Below, one piece after another: positions 23,611 to 35,109 of a stretch of DNA of 64,000 nt. The notes below the pieces were generated by a model. That model was not told the DNA's origin, did not search any database, and saw only the letters and a list, made by a program, of their open reading frames with translations. The stretch's first letter is position 1. Each line of letters opens with the position of its first letter. Position numbers and translations under genes: made by a program. Source of the DNA: Boswellia sacra (Eukaryota > Streptophyta > Magnoliopsida > Sapindales > Burseraceae); NCBI GenBank assembly GCA_013180625.2, contig SNVD02003513.1, positions 1 through 64,000 of the forward strand, read 5' to 3'.

Positions 23611-23816
23611 CACGTGGAGATGAGTGTGGAGGTTTTGTCAACCTTTGCCGAAAGTATATCTCTACTTTTCATGCTTCACGTGGGAGACAAGTGTGGCGAT
23701 TTTGTCAAACCCCACCGAAAGTGTATTTCCATTTTTCATGCTTCACATGGGAGACAAGTGTGTAGTTTTGTCAAACCCCGCCGAAAGCATATCTCATTTT
23801 TTCAAATCTTGGGGCA
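23611..23816 (+). repeat. 67-bp minisatellite with CACGTG boxes, three units (copy B)
   Basis: Direct units at 23616-23682, 23683-23749 and 23750-23816, each starting GGAGA-AGTGTG. The first two junctions carry CACGTG (23611-23616 and 23678-23683); the third reads CACATG. CACGTG is the plant G-box bound by bHLH and bZIP factors. The array lies 184-389 bp upstream of the LOG start codon. Confidence 0.82.
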
Positions 23817-23884
23817 ATAAATCTGCATCGAATAACCCCCACCGAAATTATGTCCCTATGTGTCAAATTTGAGAGTTTTACGTG

Positions 23885-23893
23885 TATATATAT
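23885..23893 (+). promoter_or_regulatory. TATA-like box upstream of LOG
   Basis: TATATATAT lies about 110 bp before the LOG ATG and downstream of the G-box minisatellite. The equivalent in copy A (near 3355-3366, minus strand) is preserved. Together they look like a small private promoter for LOG. This is an inference. Confidence 0.45.
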
Positions 23894-23999
23894 CCATGCT
23901 GCATATTTTGAAATGTCATTTTATAACCTGTCTTGCACTTGAATTGCATAATACCTAACGTACATCATTGTCTTACACAAGTTTAGAGCACTTTTAGAA

Positions 24000-24650
24000 A
24001 TGGAGAAAACACCAATTCGGCGATTCCAAAATATATGCGTATTTTGTGGATCGCAATTTGGTAAAGATGGAGAGTTTACAACAGCAGCTCTTGATCTTGG
24101 TAGGACATTAGCTGCGAGGGGTATTCATTTGATTTATAGAGGGGGTAGTCTTGGGTTAATGGGGTGTGTGTCGACAGCTGCATCCCTAGGAGGGAGCAAA
24201 GTTCTCGGCATTATCCCTAAACCATTAGCTGTACGAGATATCGTAGGCAACACAATCGGGGAAGAGTTACAGGTCTCTAGCATGCATAAGCGTATTGCAC
24301 ATATGGTCATTAAATCTGATGCATTTATAGCTTTGCCCGGTGGTTATGGTACATTAGAGGAGATATTTCAAATCACCTCTTGGGCACAGCTAAACATCCA
24401 TCGGAAACCCATTGGTTTGTTAAATGTCAATAATTTTTTTGATGGTTTGTTGTCCTTTCTTGATCAAGCTGTAGAAAAAAACTTCATCTTACCGTCGGCG
24501 AGGCAAATCCTGGTTACAGCTTCAACTGCAGGGGAGTTAATTGATAAACTCCAAGAATTCGTCTATTCGCCTGATCCAACAACGGCTCGGATAGATTGGT
24601 TTGGAGAAGGCAATAAAAGGCGTAGACTGGATTTAACGCTCCATCTGTAA
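24000..24650 (+). CDS. LOG-like cytokinin riboside 5'-monophosphate phosphoribohydrolase carried by Athila
   Basis: An uninterrupted frame of 216 codons, the usual length of plant LONELY GUY enzymes, which hydrolyse cytokinin riboside monophosphates to free active cytokinin and ribose 5-phosphate. Visible landmarks are ICVFCGSQFG at the N-terminus (about residues 12-21), a first loop reading RGGSLGLMG (family: GGGxxGLMG), SMHKRIAHM, and the signature PGGYGTLEE near residues 115-123 with the conserved Arg/Glu region. The C-terminus ends RRRLDLTLHL. One Gly of the first motif is Arg, which may reduce activity. Host LOG genes have several introns; this copy has none, which fits capture from an mRNA. 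The neighbours are Athila sequences on both sides. Confidence 0.9.
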   Translation: MEKTPIRRFQNICVFCGSQFGKDGEFTTAALDLGRTLAARGIHLIYRGGSLGLMGCVSTAASLGGSKVLGIIPKPLAVRDIVGNTIGEELQVSSMHKRIAHMVIKSDAFIALPGGYGTLEEIFQITSWAQLNIHRKPIGLLNVNNFFDGLLSFLDQAVEKNFILPSARQILVTASTAGELIDKLQEFVYSPDPTTARIDWFGEGNKRRRLDLTLHL

Positions 24651-26616
24651 TCTCTATTTATTGGTTTGCTTCGTTTTCGTTTACTTTCTTTTTAGTGTAT
24701 TTATTTGAGATTTTTCATGTCATTTCTTTTTAGTTTTTTTTTTCAGGTTATTTCTTTCGCCCCAGGTAATATTTTCTAATCAAGGCTTTTAGAGTGGTGG
24801 CTTAAAAAGTTTAATTCCTCTTGAAACGCATTCTGGATCTCTTCAATCTATAATGGCTGAATAAGGAGGCTAACTTCTAAACTTTTTAGACCCATTCTAA
24901 CTGACTTGTTTTTGTTTGCTGGCTTGTTGGACTTTGTTATTTTATGAGTAAGTTTAGTTTTGTGTAATTTAGAGTTGTTATGTGTTTTTGTCTTTATCAG
25001 TTTCGATTCAAAAAAAAATTGTGGAAAAACCTGAAAATGGCAGAATATGGGGTTTCTTTTAACCCTTGAAACGCATTCTCTCTAAATAAATCTGTAGTTT
25101 CTTTATTTCATATTATTTGAAGTGTCTTGTTTCTTGTTTTGTTCTTTCATAATAAAGGTATATAGGCTGGAAACCTTAAGTCTACGGGCTACTGGTCCTA
25201 AGGATTGTTGAAATATACAATCTTGACTCAGGTGTAACAACGTCACGTATCTCTTTTCTTGCATTTTGTGGGTCGATGATAAGATAATGATTGAATTAAG
25301 AATAACTCTTGGAAAATGATAAATGATGCATGGATCTGTGTGCTTGAAATGTTTATTGGTTTTCGCTTTGCTTTTGATTCCTTGCGCAACATTGAGCACT
25401 GAGCTATTATCACTGAGTTATTTGTTTACTTAGAGAAAGTTTATGTAATTTAAATGTTTCTTCAGATTTCAATGAATTCTAGAACTTGTTTGATGGTCAC
25501 TCGAGGCGAAATCCTAGACTGTGCAACATTGGGGAAATGATTTAGGCCATCTTTGGACCGTTTGAGCCTTAATAGCCAACCTTGACTGAAATTGATCCCT
25601 AGTTACCCCTTTGAGCCTTTGTAAGCCTTTTTCTTTGTTAACTCACTAAAAGATTTCCTAACCTCAAATGAATTTGTTCCAAACAGTTTATCCCTTACCT
25701 ATGAGCATGTAGATCATTCACAATTAAATTCTGAGCTATGTTCTGGTTTTGGGAAGTTAGAGGAGGTTGGGATGTGTCATGAGCAATGCAAGTGAGTTCT
25801 ATTGTGTTTGTAAAAAAAAGAAAAAAGAAAAAAAAGTCAATCTGTACTTATCGTCCACGTACTTACACATTGAGGACAATGTGTTGTTTAAGTGTGGGGG
25901 AGGGGAAGTGTAATAAAAAAAAAAAAGAAAAAAAGAAAAAAAAGAACAAAAGAAGAAGAATAAGAGATCTATACCCTTAAGTGTTCTTAAAAAGAATGAA
26001 ACAACAAAGTGTGGGGGTGTAGTTTTCTTTTGTTTTCTGCAAAAAAAAAAAAAAAGAAGATTGAGTGTTCTAAATAAGTTTGGGGGAGTAACCTGGTGAA
26101 TTAAAATGAAGTTGTGTTATAGGGTTGAGCTCTACATAATCTTGAATGATTTATGTGTTTGTGGGTGATTTGATCCAAATTATTATCCTTTGTTATACCT
26201 TCACCCAAGCCAAACGTTACAAGCTTAATATAGTGCTACTTGATCCTTGGTGTTGTGCATGTCTACATTAGTGGAGAGTGACTTGAAAAGCAGGCCTATG
26301 GAGTTCATTTATACACACATCTTCAATATTAAATATGATTCATTTTTATGCATAAACTCATCCGGATTACAAGTGATTAGGTGAGAATGGCTCTACACAC
26401 ACACACTTGAGGAATTGAAGTGAAGCGAAACTAATCTTGAGATAAATTCTTGATCAAGTGCATTATTTTGAAGTTTTCCTTGGGTTATAATTAAGTACAA
26501 TCTTTGAGGCCTATTTGCAAGTTGAAGCATTTGTGTGTTTTTAATTTTTCTTTGATTCTGTTTCGGTTTAGTTTTGTTTCGTATCATTTTAGTTGCTCGA
26601 GGACTAGCAAAGTCTA
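24651..26616 (+). other. Non-coding 3' region of Athila copy B with repeated polypurine tracts
   Basis: About 2 kb without a credible gene. Three purine-rich G-run blocks resembling the polypurine tract occur at about 25889-25908, 26008-26019 and 26080-26088, before the terminal one at 26617-26630. Long A/G homopolymer tracts occur at 25812-25835, 25914-25955 and 26041-26058. The region is collinear with copies A and D. Confidence 0.7.
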
Positions 26617-26630
26617 AGTGTGGGGGAATT
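26617..26630 (+). other. Polypurine tract of Athila copy B
   Basis: The purine-rich run GTGTGGGGGAATT directly precedes the 3' LTR start TGATAGG, the position of the plus-strand primer. Confidence 0.85.
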
Positions 26631-28052
26631 TGATAGGTGTCTATTTATGTATTACTTTTATATCAATTCGTCCATGTTTCTTTGCTATATTCCTTGGTAT
26701 TTTTATGTTTTTGTGTGGTTTTGATATTTGTAAGGAGTTTTGGAGCAACTTGCACAAAAATGGAGTAAAACCCTTCATTTTCACCTCTGCTAGTCAACCA
26801 TCTTCTCGGATTTAATTGTCTTGATATACAATGAATCCGATGACATGTTATATACCGTTGGAAAGCTCTCGAAGTCTATTTTCTAGAGAAATTTACGATT
26901 CATAAATCCATTCAGTGTACCGAAAGTTTTAATCAAAACAGTGTGAGAAGTGTAGAAATGTAATTCCATAAATCACTATAGCATGTATAATACGGGGCAC
27001 TGTAGCAGGTTACTGTAGTAGAGTATATAAACATATTTTAGGGTTTTATTTTCATAACTTGAAGGGGGGAGAACGTGTTGGAGGCAGCATTTCTGGATTT
27101 CTCTCATCCCTTAGAGTTCTTGAAGGAGAAAGAAGGCTTGGAAAGAGGAAGAAATACAATCCTAAGGAGAGTCATCTACAAAGCAGATTTTCAAAAGATT
27201 TGCTAAGTTTTTCTTTTCCTTTTCAATTCTGGAATTTCTCTGTATTGTATTTATGTTGTGTTTAAACATGTGTAACTCAATCTGAATTGGTTGAGGGTGA
27301 TTTCAAAGCCCCTGATATGGTTTTTGTAAGTTGATTGTGTAAGAAGTTGTTATCCAATTCTCTAATTGAATTTGCTTGTATTTTCCCATATCTAATGCTT
27401 ATGATTGCTTGCTGATTGTATTTGAATGGCCAACTGAATATAATCTGGTTGTTGTCTATTGCTAGACTAGAAATCTTGATCCGTAATTGTCTTGAATTTC
27501 TAATCCTTAGTAGCAAAATTGTGATCAGAGATTGCAATTGGAGAATACAACCTAAGTTAAATAATCCGAGCTTGTGTGTTTATTGCTTAGATCAACCTAT
27601 CTTTCTTATCGTAATGCATCCATTGAATTAAACTTAGAGAGCTTGTTCTAGGTTGTTTAATGGATAGAGATTAAATAAAGAGCCTGTTTTATTTAACAAC
27701 AAAGTAAGGAAAGATTGGGATAACAGAGCTTGTTGTTATCTACGGTTGATAATTTCAATGGTGTAATTGGATGACAATTCTATGATTAATTCGCAAATCC
27801 ATATCTTGTGACAGAGAATGATCCCTTAACCAGATTTCTTTCATTGTTTTTCAATTGATTTAACTTTGCATTGTATTATTCTTCATTTGCTTTCGTATTG
27901 AGTTTAGTTAATCAATCAACAAAACCCCTCATTTAGTTTATTGTTGCTGGAAAATAATAAATTCAATTAGAATCAATCCTCGTGGGAACAATATCTTACT
28001 TATCACTTTATTACTTGTGCGACTAGTATACTTGCTAGTTTCGAACGCATCA
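26631..28052 (+). repeat. 3' LTR of Athila copy B
   Basis: 1422 bp with TG..CA ends, followed by the second ACAGA target duplication at 28053-28057. Confidence 0.96.
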
Positions 28053-29618
28053 ACAGATGGCGATGATGCTTTCTCATTTGTAGTTGACGGGATTGAGGTT
28101 GGGGTTGGACAAATGTTTAAAGCAAAACGGAGGTTCGTGAGAAGTTATCGAATTTGGCACTAAGACGAAACTTTCAATCCAAGGTGAGGAACTCAAATGC
28201 AACAAGGTTTGAGGTTGTCTGCCGTGCTGAAACTTGTAAATGGAATTTACGTGCCACAAAGATAGTCGATTCACATTTCTTCCAAGTGAAAAAGTATAAG
28301 AACCATCACACATGCTCCAGAGTCGGACTTCACCCAAATCACAAACAGGCAACTGCACATATCATTGGCAAACATATTAAGAGCAAATTCGTTGAGGCAT
28401 CGAGAATATATCATCCAAATGATATTATATCTGATTTTCAGGAGTCATTGGGTGTTAATATCACATACAACAAGGAATGGAGGCCAAAGGAGGTAGCTTT
28501 GCAAGAATTTCACGGATCTTGTGAGGAATCATTCACACTACTCCCTCAATACATGTACATGATTGAGAAAGCAAATCCGGGGACCAAAACTTCCTTAGAA
28601 ACCGATGACAACAACCATTTTAGATACTTTTTTATGAATATGGAGGCCTCTATTGCTGGATTTGTATCATCAATTAGTCCAGTTATCGCAGTTGATGGTT
28701 TTTTTTTAAAGGGAAATATAGAGATACAATGTTTTTGGCTTCTTTTATGGATGAAAATAAGCAAATATACCCCTTGGCATTTGGAGTTGGGCATTTTGAA
28801 AATGATGACTCTTGGACATGGTTCATGAAACAGTTGCGTGATCATGTTGTACAAAATGTCCGCGATCTTGTTTTCATTTCTGACCGTCATCGGAGCATTG
28901 AATGAGCTATTATAGCAGTTTTCCCTCATGCACTGCATGGATTGTGCACTCATCATCTGAAGGGTAACTTGAAGGTCACTTTCAAGGACAAAACTTTGTT
29001 GGAAACATACCACCGAGCTGCAAGGACATATCACTGTGCTGATTTTAACTATCATATACGGCAAATTGAATCGTATATGCCAGTAGCAGCAGCATATCTT
29101 CGAGAGATTGGAGTCAAGAAATAGGCACTTCACAGTTTCATGGTCGATGGTATAACATCATGACAACAAATATAGCTGAGTCGATGAATAGCTGCTTGCG
29201 ACACCATCGAATCCTTCCGATGACATTGTTAGTAGATTATCATCGAGCCAACTTGCAGCAACGGTTCTATGAGCGTCGACAATTATTTGCTAACTTGGAA
29301 TTACATCTCTCGCTGTGGGCTAACAAGTTAATGGAGCAGCATTTAAAGGAGGAAGAACGTATGAGGGTTAGTGGTATCTCTCTTACTATATATGAGATTA
29401 GAGGCAACGACTGTGTTATCATCGTTGACACGCATGCTCGTACATGCACTTGCCGGGTATTTGATCTTGACCAGCTTCCGTGTGCACATGTATTAGCTGT
29501 TTGCAAACGTATGAATCTACTGACGTGCCACGATTATTGTGCCCATTGGTACACGACTAAAACATTACTACATGCATATGCTCTGTCAGTTGTTCCTGTT
29601 GGAGTTAGTGAGGATTAG
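28053..29618 (+). pseudogene. MULE 1 transposase, C-terminal half
   Basis: This continues the gene split by Athila copy B. The MuDR DNA-binding region shows CRAETCKW followed by HHTC. The catalytic domain shows VIAVDGFFLKG (first Asp) and, in another frame, VFISDRHRSIE (second Asp). The C-terminal SWIM zinc finger is CTCRVFDLDQLPCAH. Damage includes a frameshift near 28140, one near 28710 in a T-run, a TGA at about 28904 and a TAG at about 29122. The transposase would cut and reinsert the element by binding its TIRs. Confidence 0.9.
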
Positions 29619-30256
29619 ATGGATTCTGAGGAGGTTCACAGCATAGTGGTTCTAGCACCACTCATGAGGAGACAAGCCGGTCGTCCTCGGAGGAATTGAA
29701 TCCCTTCCGTCGGTGAGTCTAGCTCGTCTCAAACTTGCGGCTGTTGTGGAAGATCCGAACACAATTGTCAAATTTACCGAAACCCAGTTCCACTTCATGA
29801 CAGGGGATGATGTTTACCAAATGTATGCAAGGGGTTTTTTTGTCTATGTTACATTCCATAATCAACCACCAAAAAAATATGAGGTAATTTAAATTCAATA
29901 AATTTCAGCTTCACTTCACTTCTTTGAACGAGATGTGCTGGCCTGACCATATTTATCTTTAATCGTTTATTTTATTTCATACACATTTTAAGGGTAATTA
30001 TGTTGGTAATTATATTGTGGCAGTTTCTAATCTTAATCGTAAGGACTATTTAAAAAAAAATACAGAAGCGACATCTTTATGACGCTATACAAAAATGTGT
30101 AAATATCCACAAACTATATATCCACAAAAATGCGTAACTATACAAAATATATACACGACAGAAAATATATCACAGTTTCATGGCCACAACCTGGGCAGGT
30201 CCTGTGCCGGTCGAGACTCCCTCCTCCGCCTATCGAAGAATGCGATACGCCCAAAG
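29619..30256. other. Convergent intergenic region of MULE 1
   Basis: The transposase end (+) and the protease end (-) face each other here. No further gene was seen; some codons up to about 29700 may belong to the decayed transposase tail. Confidence 0.5.
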
Positions 30257-33200
30257 TTATACCGCCATTCTCTGTCGGTGGACATCCTCCGTGAATGCCT
30301 TAATGGCTGTCAGTGGAATGACCCCCGCTAGAAACTCAATGTACCTTAAACAGTACACACCGCATGCTCCTCCCCCAGCCTCCTGCTGTGGCACTTGTGA
30401 CGAATCCTCAATGCGCTCAATTTTGAATAGGGTTGCGGGGTACTCAAGACGACAACAAACAACCATCGACACCATACAAGATATCAACTCTGTCAGGCAC
30501 CGAACTGTATGTTTAACTGTGTGGGTGAAATTGTTTGCCATAGTTGAGTCATATATAACTACGACACAATGACTCAAATCTACCTTGGTTGCCACCCAGT
30601 GCTCGCCTTCAATGTTAACAGGGACATAAAACTGAAAATGAAATTGAAAGCATAAAAATCATTGACAATATTTCAATTAAAACAGCACGTACTAACACAT
30701 TAAATATTAATGTACTCACCCTATCCACATCGAGCCATGGTCGACCCGCGATAGGCAACTGCCCCAAGACATACTGGACCATGTCATCCTCGTCCATCCA
30801 GTCAATCTCATCCAGTCTATCCGAGTATCGTTCTCACATTGACTTCACTTTTAACTGTAATTTTGTGAGTACGGTTAGTACATTGAAGGAAGCAGAAATT
30901 AACCTACAACGAAATCACATGTTTAGCAAATACTTACCCAGAAAGTGGTGTCCAAGAAAGCACACCTCTGGACACCAGATGCGCCCATCTCGCCAGCTCT
31001 GCGACCTAACACTCACATGTAGCTATCCATGTACTGCATATAGTAATAGTACTCATTAAATAATGCAATTGTATATCACAATACTGGAGGAGACAACAAG
31101 GATGGAAACAAACCTCAGATGCTAGCCACGATGAATTCTTCATCATCGTCATGAAGAACTCACGATCAGCGTAGCAGACACTAAAATCAATAGAACCTTG
31201 CTGCCCCCGCCCCCTGCCCCCCCCCCCCCTGCATTCCTAGAAGTTGACCTTATCAACAGCTGGTATGGGGGCAAATAGGTCAAATAGTGAGACCTGTATC
31301 GACGGCTCCATACAGGGTGGAATGTCTGCATCCTGTGTCGCGGTCTCGCCACGATGTACAGTGGGCTCCTCGGGGGGCTGAATATACGATCTCTCTGTGG
31401 GCTCAACAACTAGAGCCTCCGGCTGTACATGCTGCTTGTCAGAGGCTTTCTACTGTGGCTCAACCCTCGCCTTCTTTCTACCTGGTGGACTGACAAAAAG
31501 GCTCCGTTTATGTTTACTCGGGAATCGACGTCGACGGAGGAGCGAAACGGAGGCTATGGGAGGAGGATCGGCAGGGCGAACACTCATGTCCATGGGTTCA
31601 AGTTCTGTTGGCTCCTGACCTTCACTGTCATCGCCTGAACCTCCATTCGATTGCTGACCTTCACTGTCATCGTTGGAACCTCCATCCGATTCCTGTATTA
31701 AAGCAAACCATAACGTTAGGTTAAGCGGGGTGACATCATGGAAAGCACTAAATTCGTGTACTAACTCGTGCAACATACCGTGTCAGCATATCCGAAATGG
31801 CCACCCAGTAGAACAACAGCATTACGCGAACGAACTATCTCCCCCTGCATTTCCTTGTTCTCCCCCTTAACATTAGCGTCTCCCTTTATAATAGTGTCAT
31901 CTGCTCTTGAAGTCTTGCAAGCTCACACAAAACTGTGCTCTTGAGCCCATCATGGACTGGCTGCACCTATATAGCATGATTCACGATCAGCATGACAAAC
32001 CAACCAACCAAAAATGTAAACGGATAAGTATACGAATCTAAATTCTCAAACTTACATTCGAGCTTGAAGGGACATCGTGTACGGGGGGGAATTGTCACGG
32101 TAGGTGGTCGTGTGACCCGACGGAGGAATCGAATCGCCTCTAGGACCATAGTTGTTGAACCTGGTAGGCATAGGACTGTTGGGGGAAAAGGCTCTATCCA
32201 TGTCTGCCCCCACATCAGGACTATCGACGGGACTATGTCCACGGGGACGAGTTCCAGAAGGATCCTCATGACCGTGTGCTAGACGTACAGGGGGGAAGTA
32301 GGCGACGGAGATCGTACACGTTCACCCGCAGGATTGGATGTGGCTCCGACTGGCCCTACCTCAGGTATAATAGGGGAACTTTGACCAGCAGAAGGTCGAG
32401 CACCCGTAGGATTGGTTGTGTCTCTGGCTGGCCCCACATCAGGTCGAATAGGAGAACTCTGACCAGCAGGAGGTGGAGCTGATGGATGCTCTGTCGGAAG
32501 TGGCTTAATCCTCTCATCGGGCATTAAAGGAGCATCCACAGATGTCGTCCAGGCTACATGTGCACCTCTCCGGATGCTAACTACTTGATCGAGCCTATGA
32601 TACCACTATGTCCTCTGCTCCGCATCAGATGGCTCCAAAATGACAAGTGGACGAGCCTGTGTCAACAAATAATCCATCAAATTAAACAGTGATTCGATAA
32701 AATTAAATAGTGATTCGCTGTGACTGAAAACAGGAAAAGTTCATTAGCCAGGGGAACCTTACATACCTGCCTCCTAACCAGTAGGATATCACGTTTGACG
32801 ATGTCCTCCGACGGGGTCTTCTTTGTCTCCCACTTCAACAAGCGTGGTATCCTCCCCTCCAAGTCCTTGCCCACTCACCCATTTGTCCCGTCAATGTATG
32901 GCACGGCCTCGTACAACCAAACCTTAATAACATAAGGGTTATTTAGTGACACTATGTATTTAAATTTGTGTGCCAAAAAAAATAAAAAATATGTCAACAT
33001 ACTTGTTTTGCAGTATGTATTTGAATAGCGTAGGGACACCCTTCTAAGTTATATCTCTCTACCCGGCCTGTCTTCGCTTCGGCTCGTTTCTTGTACTTTT
33101 CTAACATCTCGGTCAAAGCGTTTTTCATTCCTTTAAGTGTCTTATCAAAAGACACCGATCCCTATGGATAATTGTTAAAATCATCTAGCGTGTTGACAAA

Positions 33201-33878
33201 ATTCAACCACACACGGGAGACAATTCGACGTCGATCCCTACCATGAAAAAACGCTTCAGCACGTAGTACAAGGCCAACTTCACAACATCATCGTCTGACA
33301 TAGCTGAGACATTCAATTTGTGAAGTCTCGCATAAAATTCCTTGAGCTCCATGTCCTCGCCATCTAAGTACGTATCCAACAAAAGGTACAGATTTAAGAC
33401 AGTCGGTACTGGTGGCACGGTGGAAGCAAAGGTCAATCCGGTAACCAAACCAAACTCGTGGGCAGAAAAACGAATCAGTCTTCCTGCAAAGAAGGAAAAA
33501 AAATATAAAATGATAATAATGGTAACAAAAAAATAACTACAAATACCATATGCTCAAAAAAGAAATTTTATTTTTTAACTACATTGTAGTTCAAAACCAT
33601 ATTTTTACCTTCAATAAGGAATCACATCTCTTCATCGTAGCCTACTGTGTTAACCTCCCACAGAAGCATAGTGTGCACCAACTGAGATGGAAAAGACAGC
33701 TCCCGAATGTCTAGAAGAAACCCAAAACTGTATTACGAAACATGCCTTGTTACCTCGCACTCAAATGCACGCGAATCCATTGTATACAGTTCAAACTTGC
33801 CAGGTTTGTGATCACCGCATAGTAGTGCTCATCATACGGTGTCTTCAGGGTGAAGGACAGTCTAAATTCACTTGCCAT
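30257..33878 (-). pseudogene. Ulp1-like (C48) cysteine protease gene with DUF1985-type N-terminus, MULE 1
   Basis: A multi-exon gene, read in fragments. ATG at 33878 opens MASEFRLSFTLKTPYDEHYY, just after a splice acceptor (TTTTTGCAG). The DUF1985-like part includes LTFASTVPPVPTVLNLYLL, LDTYLDGEDMELKEFYARLH and VWLYEAVPYIDGTNG. A Pro/Ser-rich linker fills about 31450-32540. The C-terminal peptidase has its catalytic His in EHWVATKVDL (near 30600), the Asp in VVVIYDS and the Cys in GGGACGVYCLRYIEFL (near 30363), the His-Asp-Cys order of SUMO-type proteases. Nonsense codons (for example TGG to TGA after DGTNG) show decay. Such genes ride in plant MULEs; their role in transposition is unknown. 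Confidence 0.82.
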
Positions 33879-33949
33879 TTGTTTCAACCTGCAAAAATAA
33901 AATCTGTTATAGTTATATATGATGCAAAAAGGTCAAAAAACAAGGCTAA

Positions 33950-34800
33950 AACAAGCAAACTGTCTAAACGCTCGATACACTCGACAAAGCTCGATAAAAC
34001 TGTCGGATCCTCTAAACTCTTCGGATGATGTATCCGACACCCGAATCTAACACTAGACAAAATTGTTTTTACTTTTATCAGACCGGTAGAGTGTTAGATG
34101 AAAGTAAAAATAATTTTGTCGAGTGTCGAATACATCATCAAAGAGTTTCGAGATGTGTCGGATAGCCGACATTTGACATGTCGGATGAAAGTGAAAACCA
34201 TTTTGTCGAGTGTCGGATGAAGAATCTGACATTGTAAACTCTTTGAATTTTGCATTCGACACACGACAAAATTGTTTTCACTTTCATCGGAGGAGTCGAG
34301 TGTCAGATGAATGTGAAAACAATTTTGTCGAGTGTCAGATACAGCATCGAAGAGTTTCAAGATGTGTCAGATAGACGACACTTAACATGTCGGATGAAAG
34401 TGTAAACCATTTTATCGAGTGTCTGATGAAGAATCCGACACTGTAAACTCTCGAATTTTGCATTCGACACACGACAAAATTGTTCATCCGACATGTTGAG
34501 TGTCGGATGAAAGTGAAAACAATATTGTTGAGAGTCAGATTTGAGTGTCTGAATACATCATCGAAGAGAGATTACAGTGTCAGATTCTTCATCCGACACT
34601 CGAGATGTGTCGGATAGCCGACACTCGACATGTCGGATGAAAGTGAAATCAATTTTGTCGAGTGTCGGATGAAAATTCGACACTGTAAACTATTCGGATG
34701 ATGTATCCGACACTCGACAAAATTGATTTCACTTTCATCTGATGGTCGAGTGTCGGATATCTGACACATCTCAACATATCCGACACTCGCCATCGTCTAT
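33950..34800 (-). repeat. Right subterminal repeat array of MULE 1 with hairpin-forming GTGTCGGAT units
   Basis: About 850 bp of imperfect repeats built from GTCGAGTGTCGGATGAAAG and its complement. Adjacent inverted units can fold into many short hairpins. The inner edge leads into a leader and splice acceptor in front of the protease start codon, mirroring the left arm. Confidence 0.82.
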
Positions 34801-35109
34801 CTCGCGACTAAACCAGTTGGTTTTCACAATTTTTATACACATCAAACCACAGAAATCACATAATAACACTAGATTTATCCATAAAAACACAGAATAAGTT
34901 CACAAATCCGACGGAAACTCAAATCCCTAATTGAGATTCCCAAAACTAAATCAAATCTAACGAAACAGAAAATAACTAAATAAATTACTAAAACTACGAA
35001 AAAACCGATAAATTAACATACCTCAGTTTCGATGAATGCTTCTATCTACATCGTCTTGCTTCTATCCTCAGTCGATGATCGTGTCAGTTTGCATTTCGAG
35101 CTGTGTCGA

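Larger units (their letters stand above)
18823..28052 (+). mobile_element. Athila-type LTR retrotransposon, copy B (deleted pol, intact extra genes)
   Basis: Both LTRs are complete (18823-20249 and 26631-28052), and the flanking 5-bp direct repeat ACAGA at 18818-18822 and 28053-28057 proves a real insertion into the MULE transposase gene. The inside holds the primer site, a gag without its N-terminal half, protease, the very start of reverse transcriptase, a deletion that removes the rest of reverse transcriptase, RNase H and integrase, then the cysteine-rich protein and LOG genes, both open. The two LTRs differ by scattered substitutions, so the insertion is not brand new. Mobilisation, if it happened after the deletion, needed enzymes from another copy. 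Confidence 0.96.
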
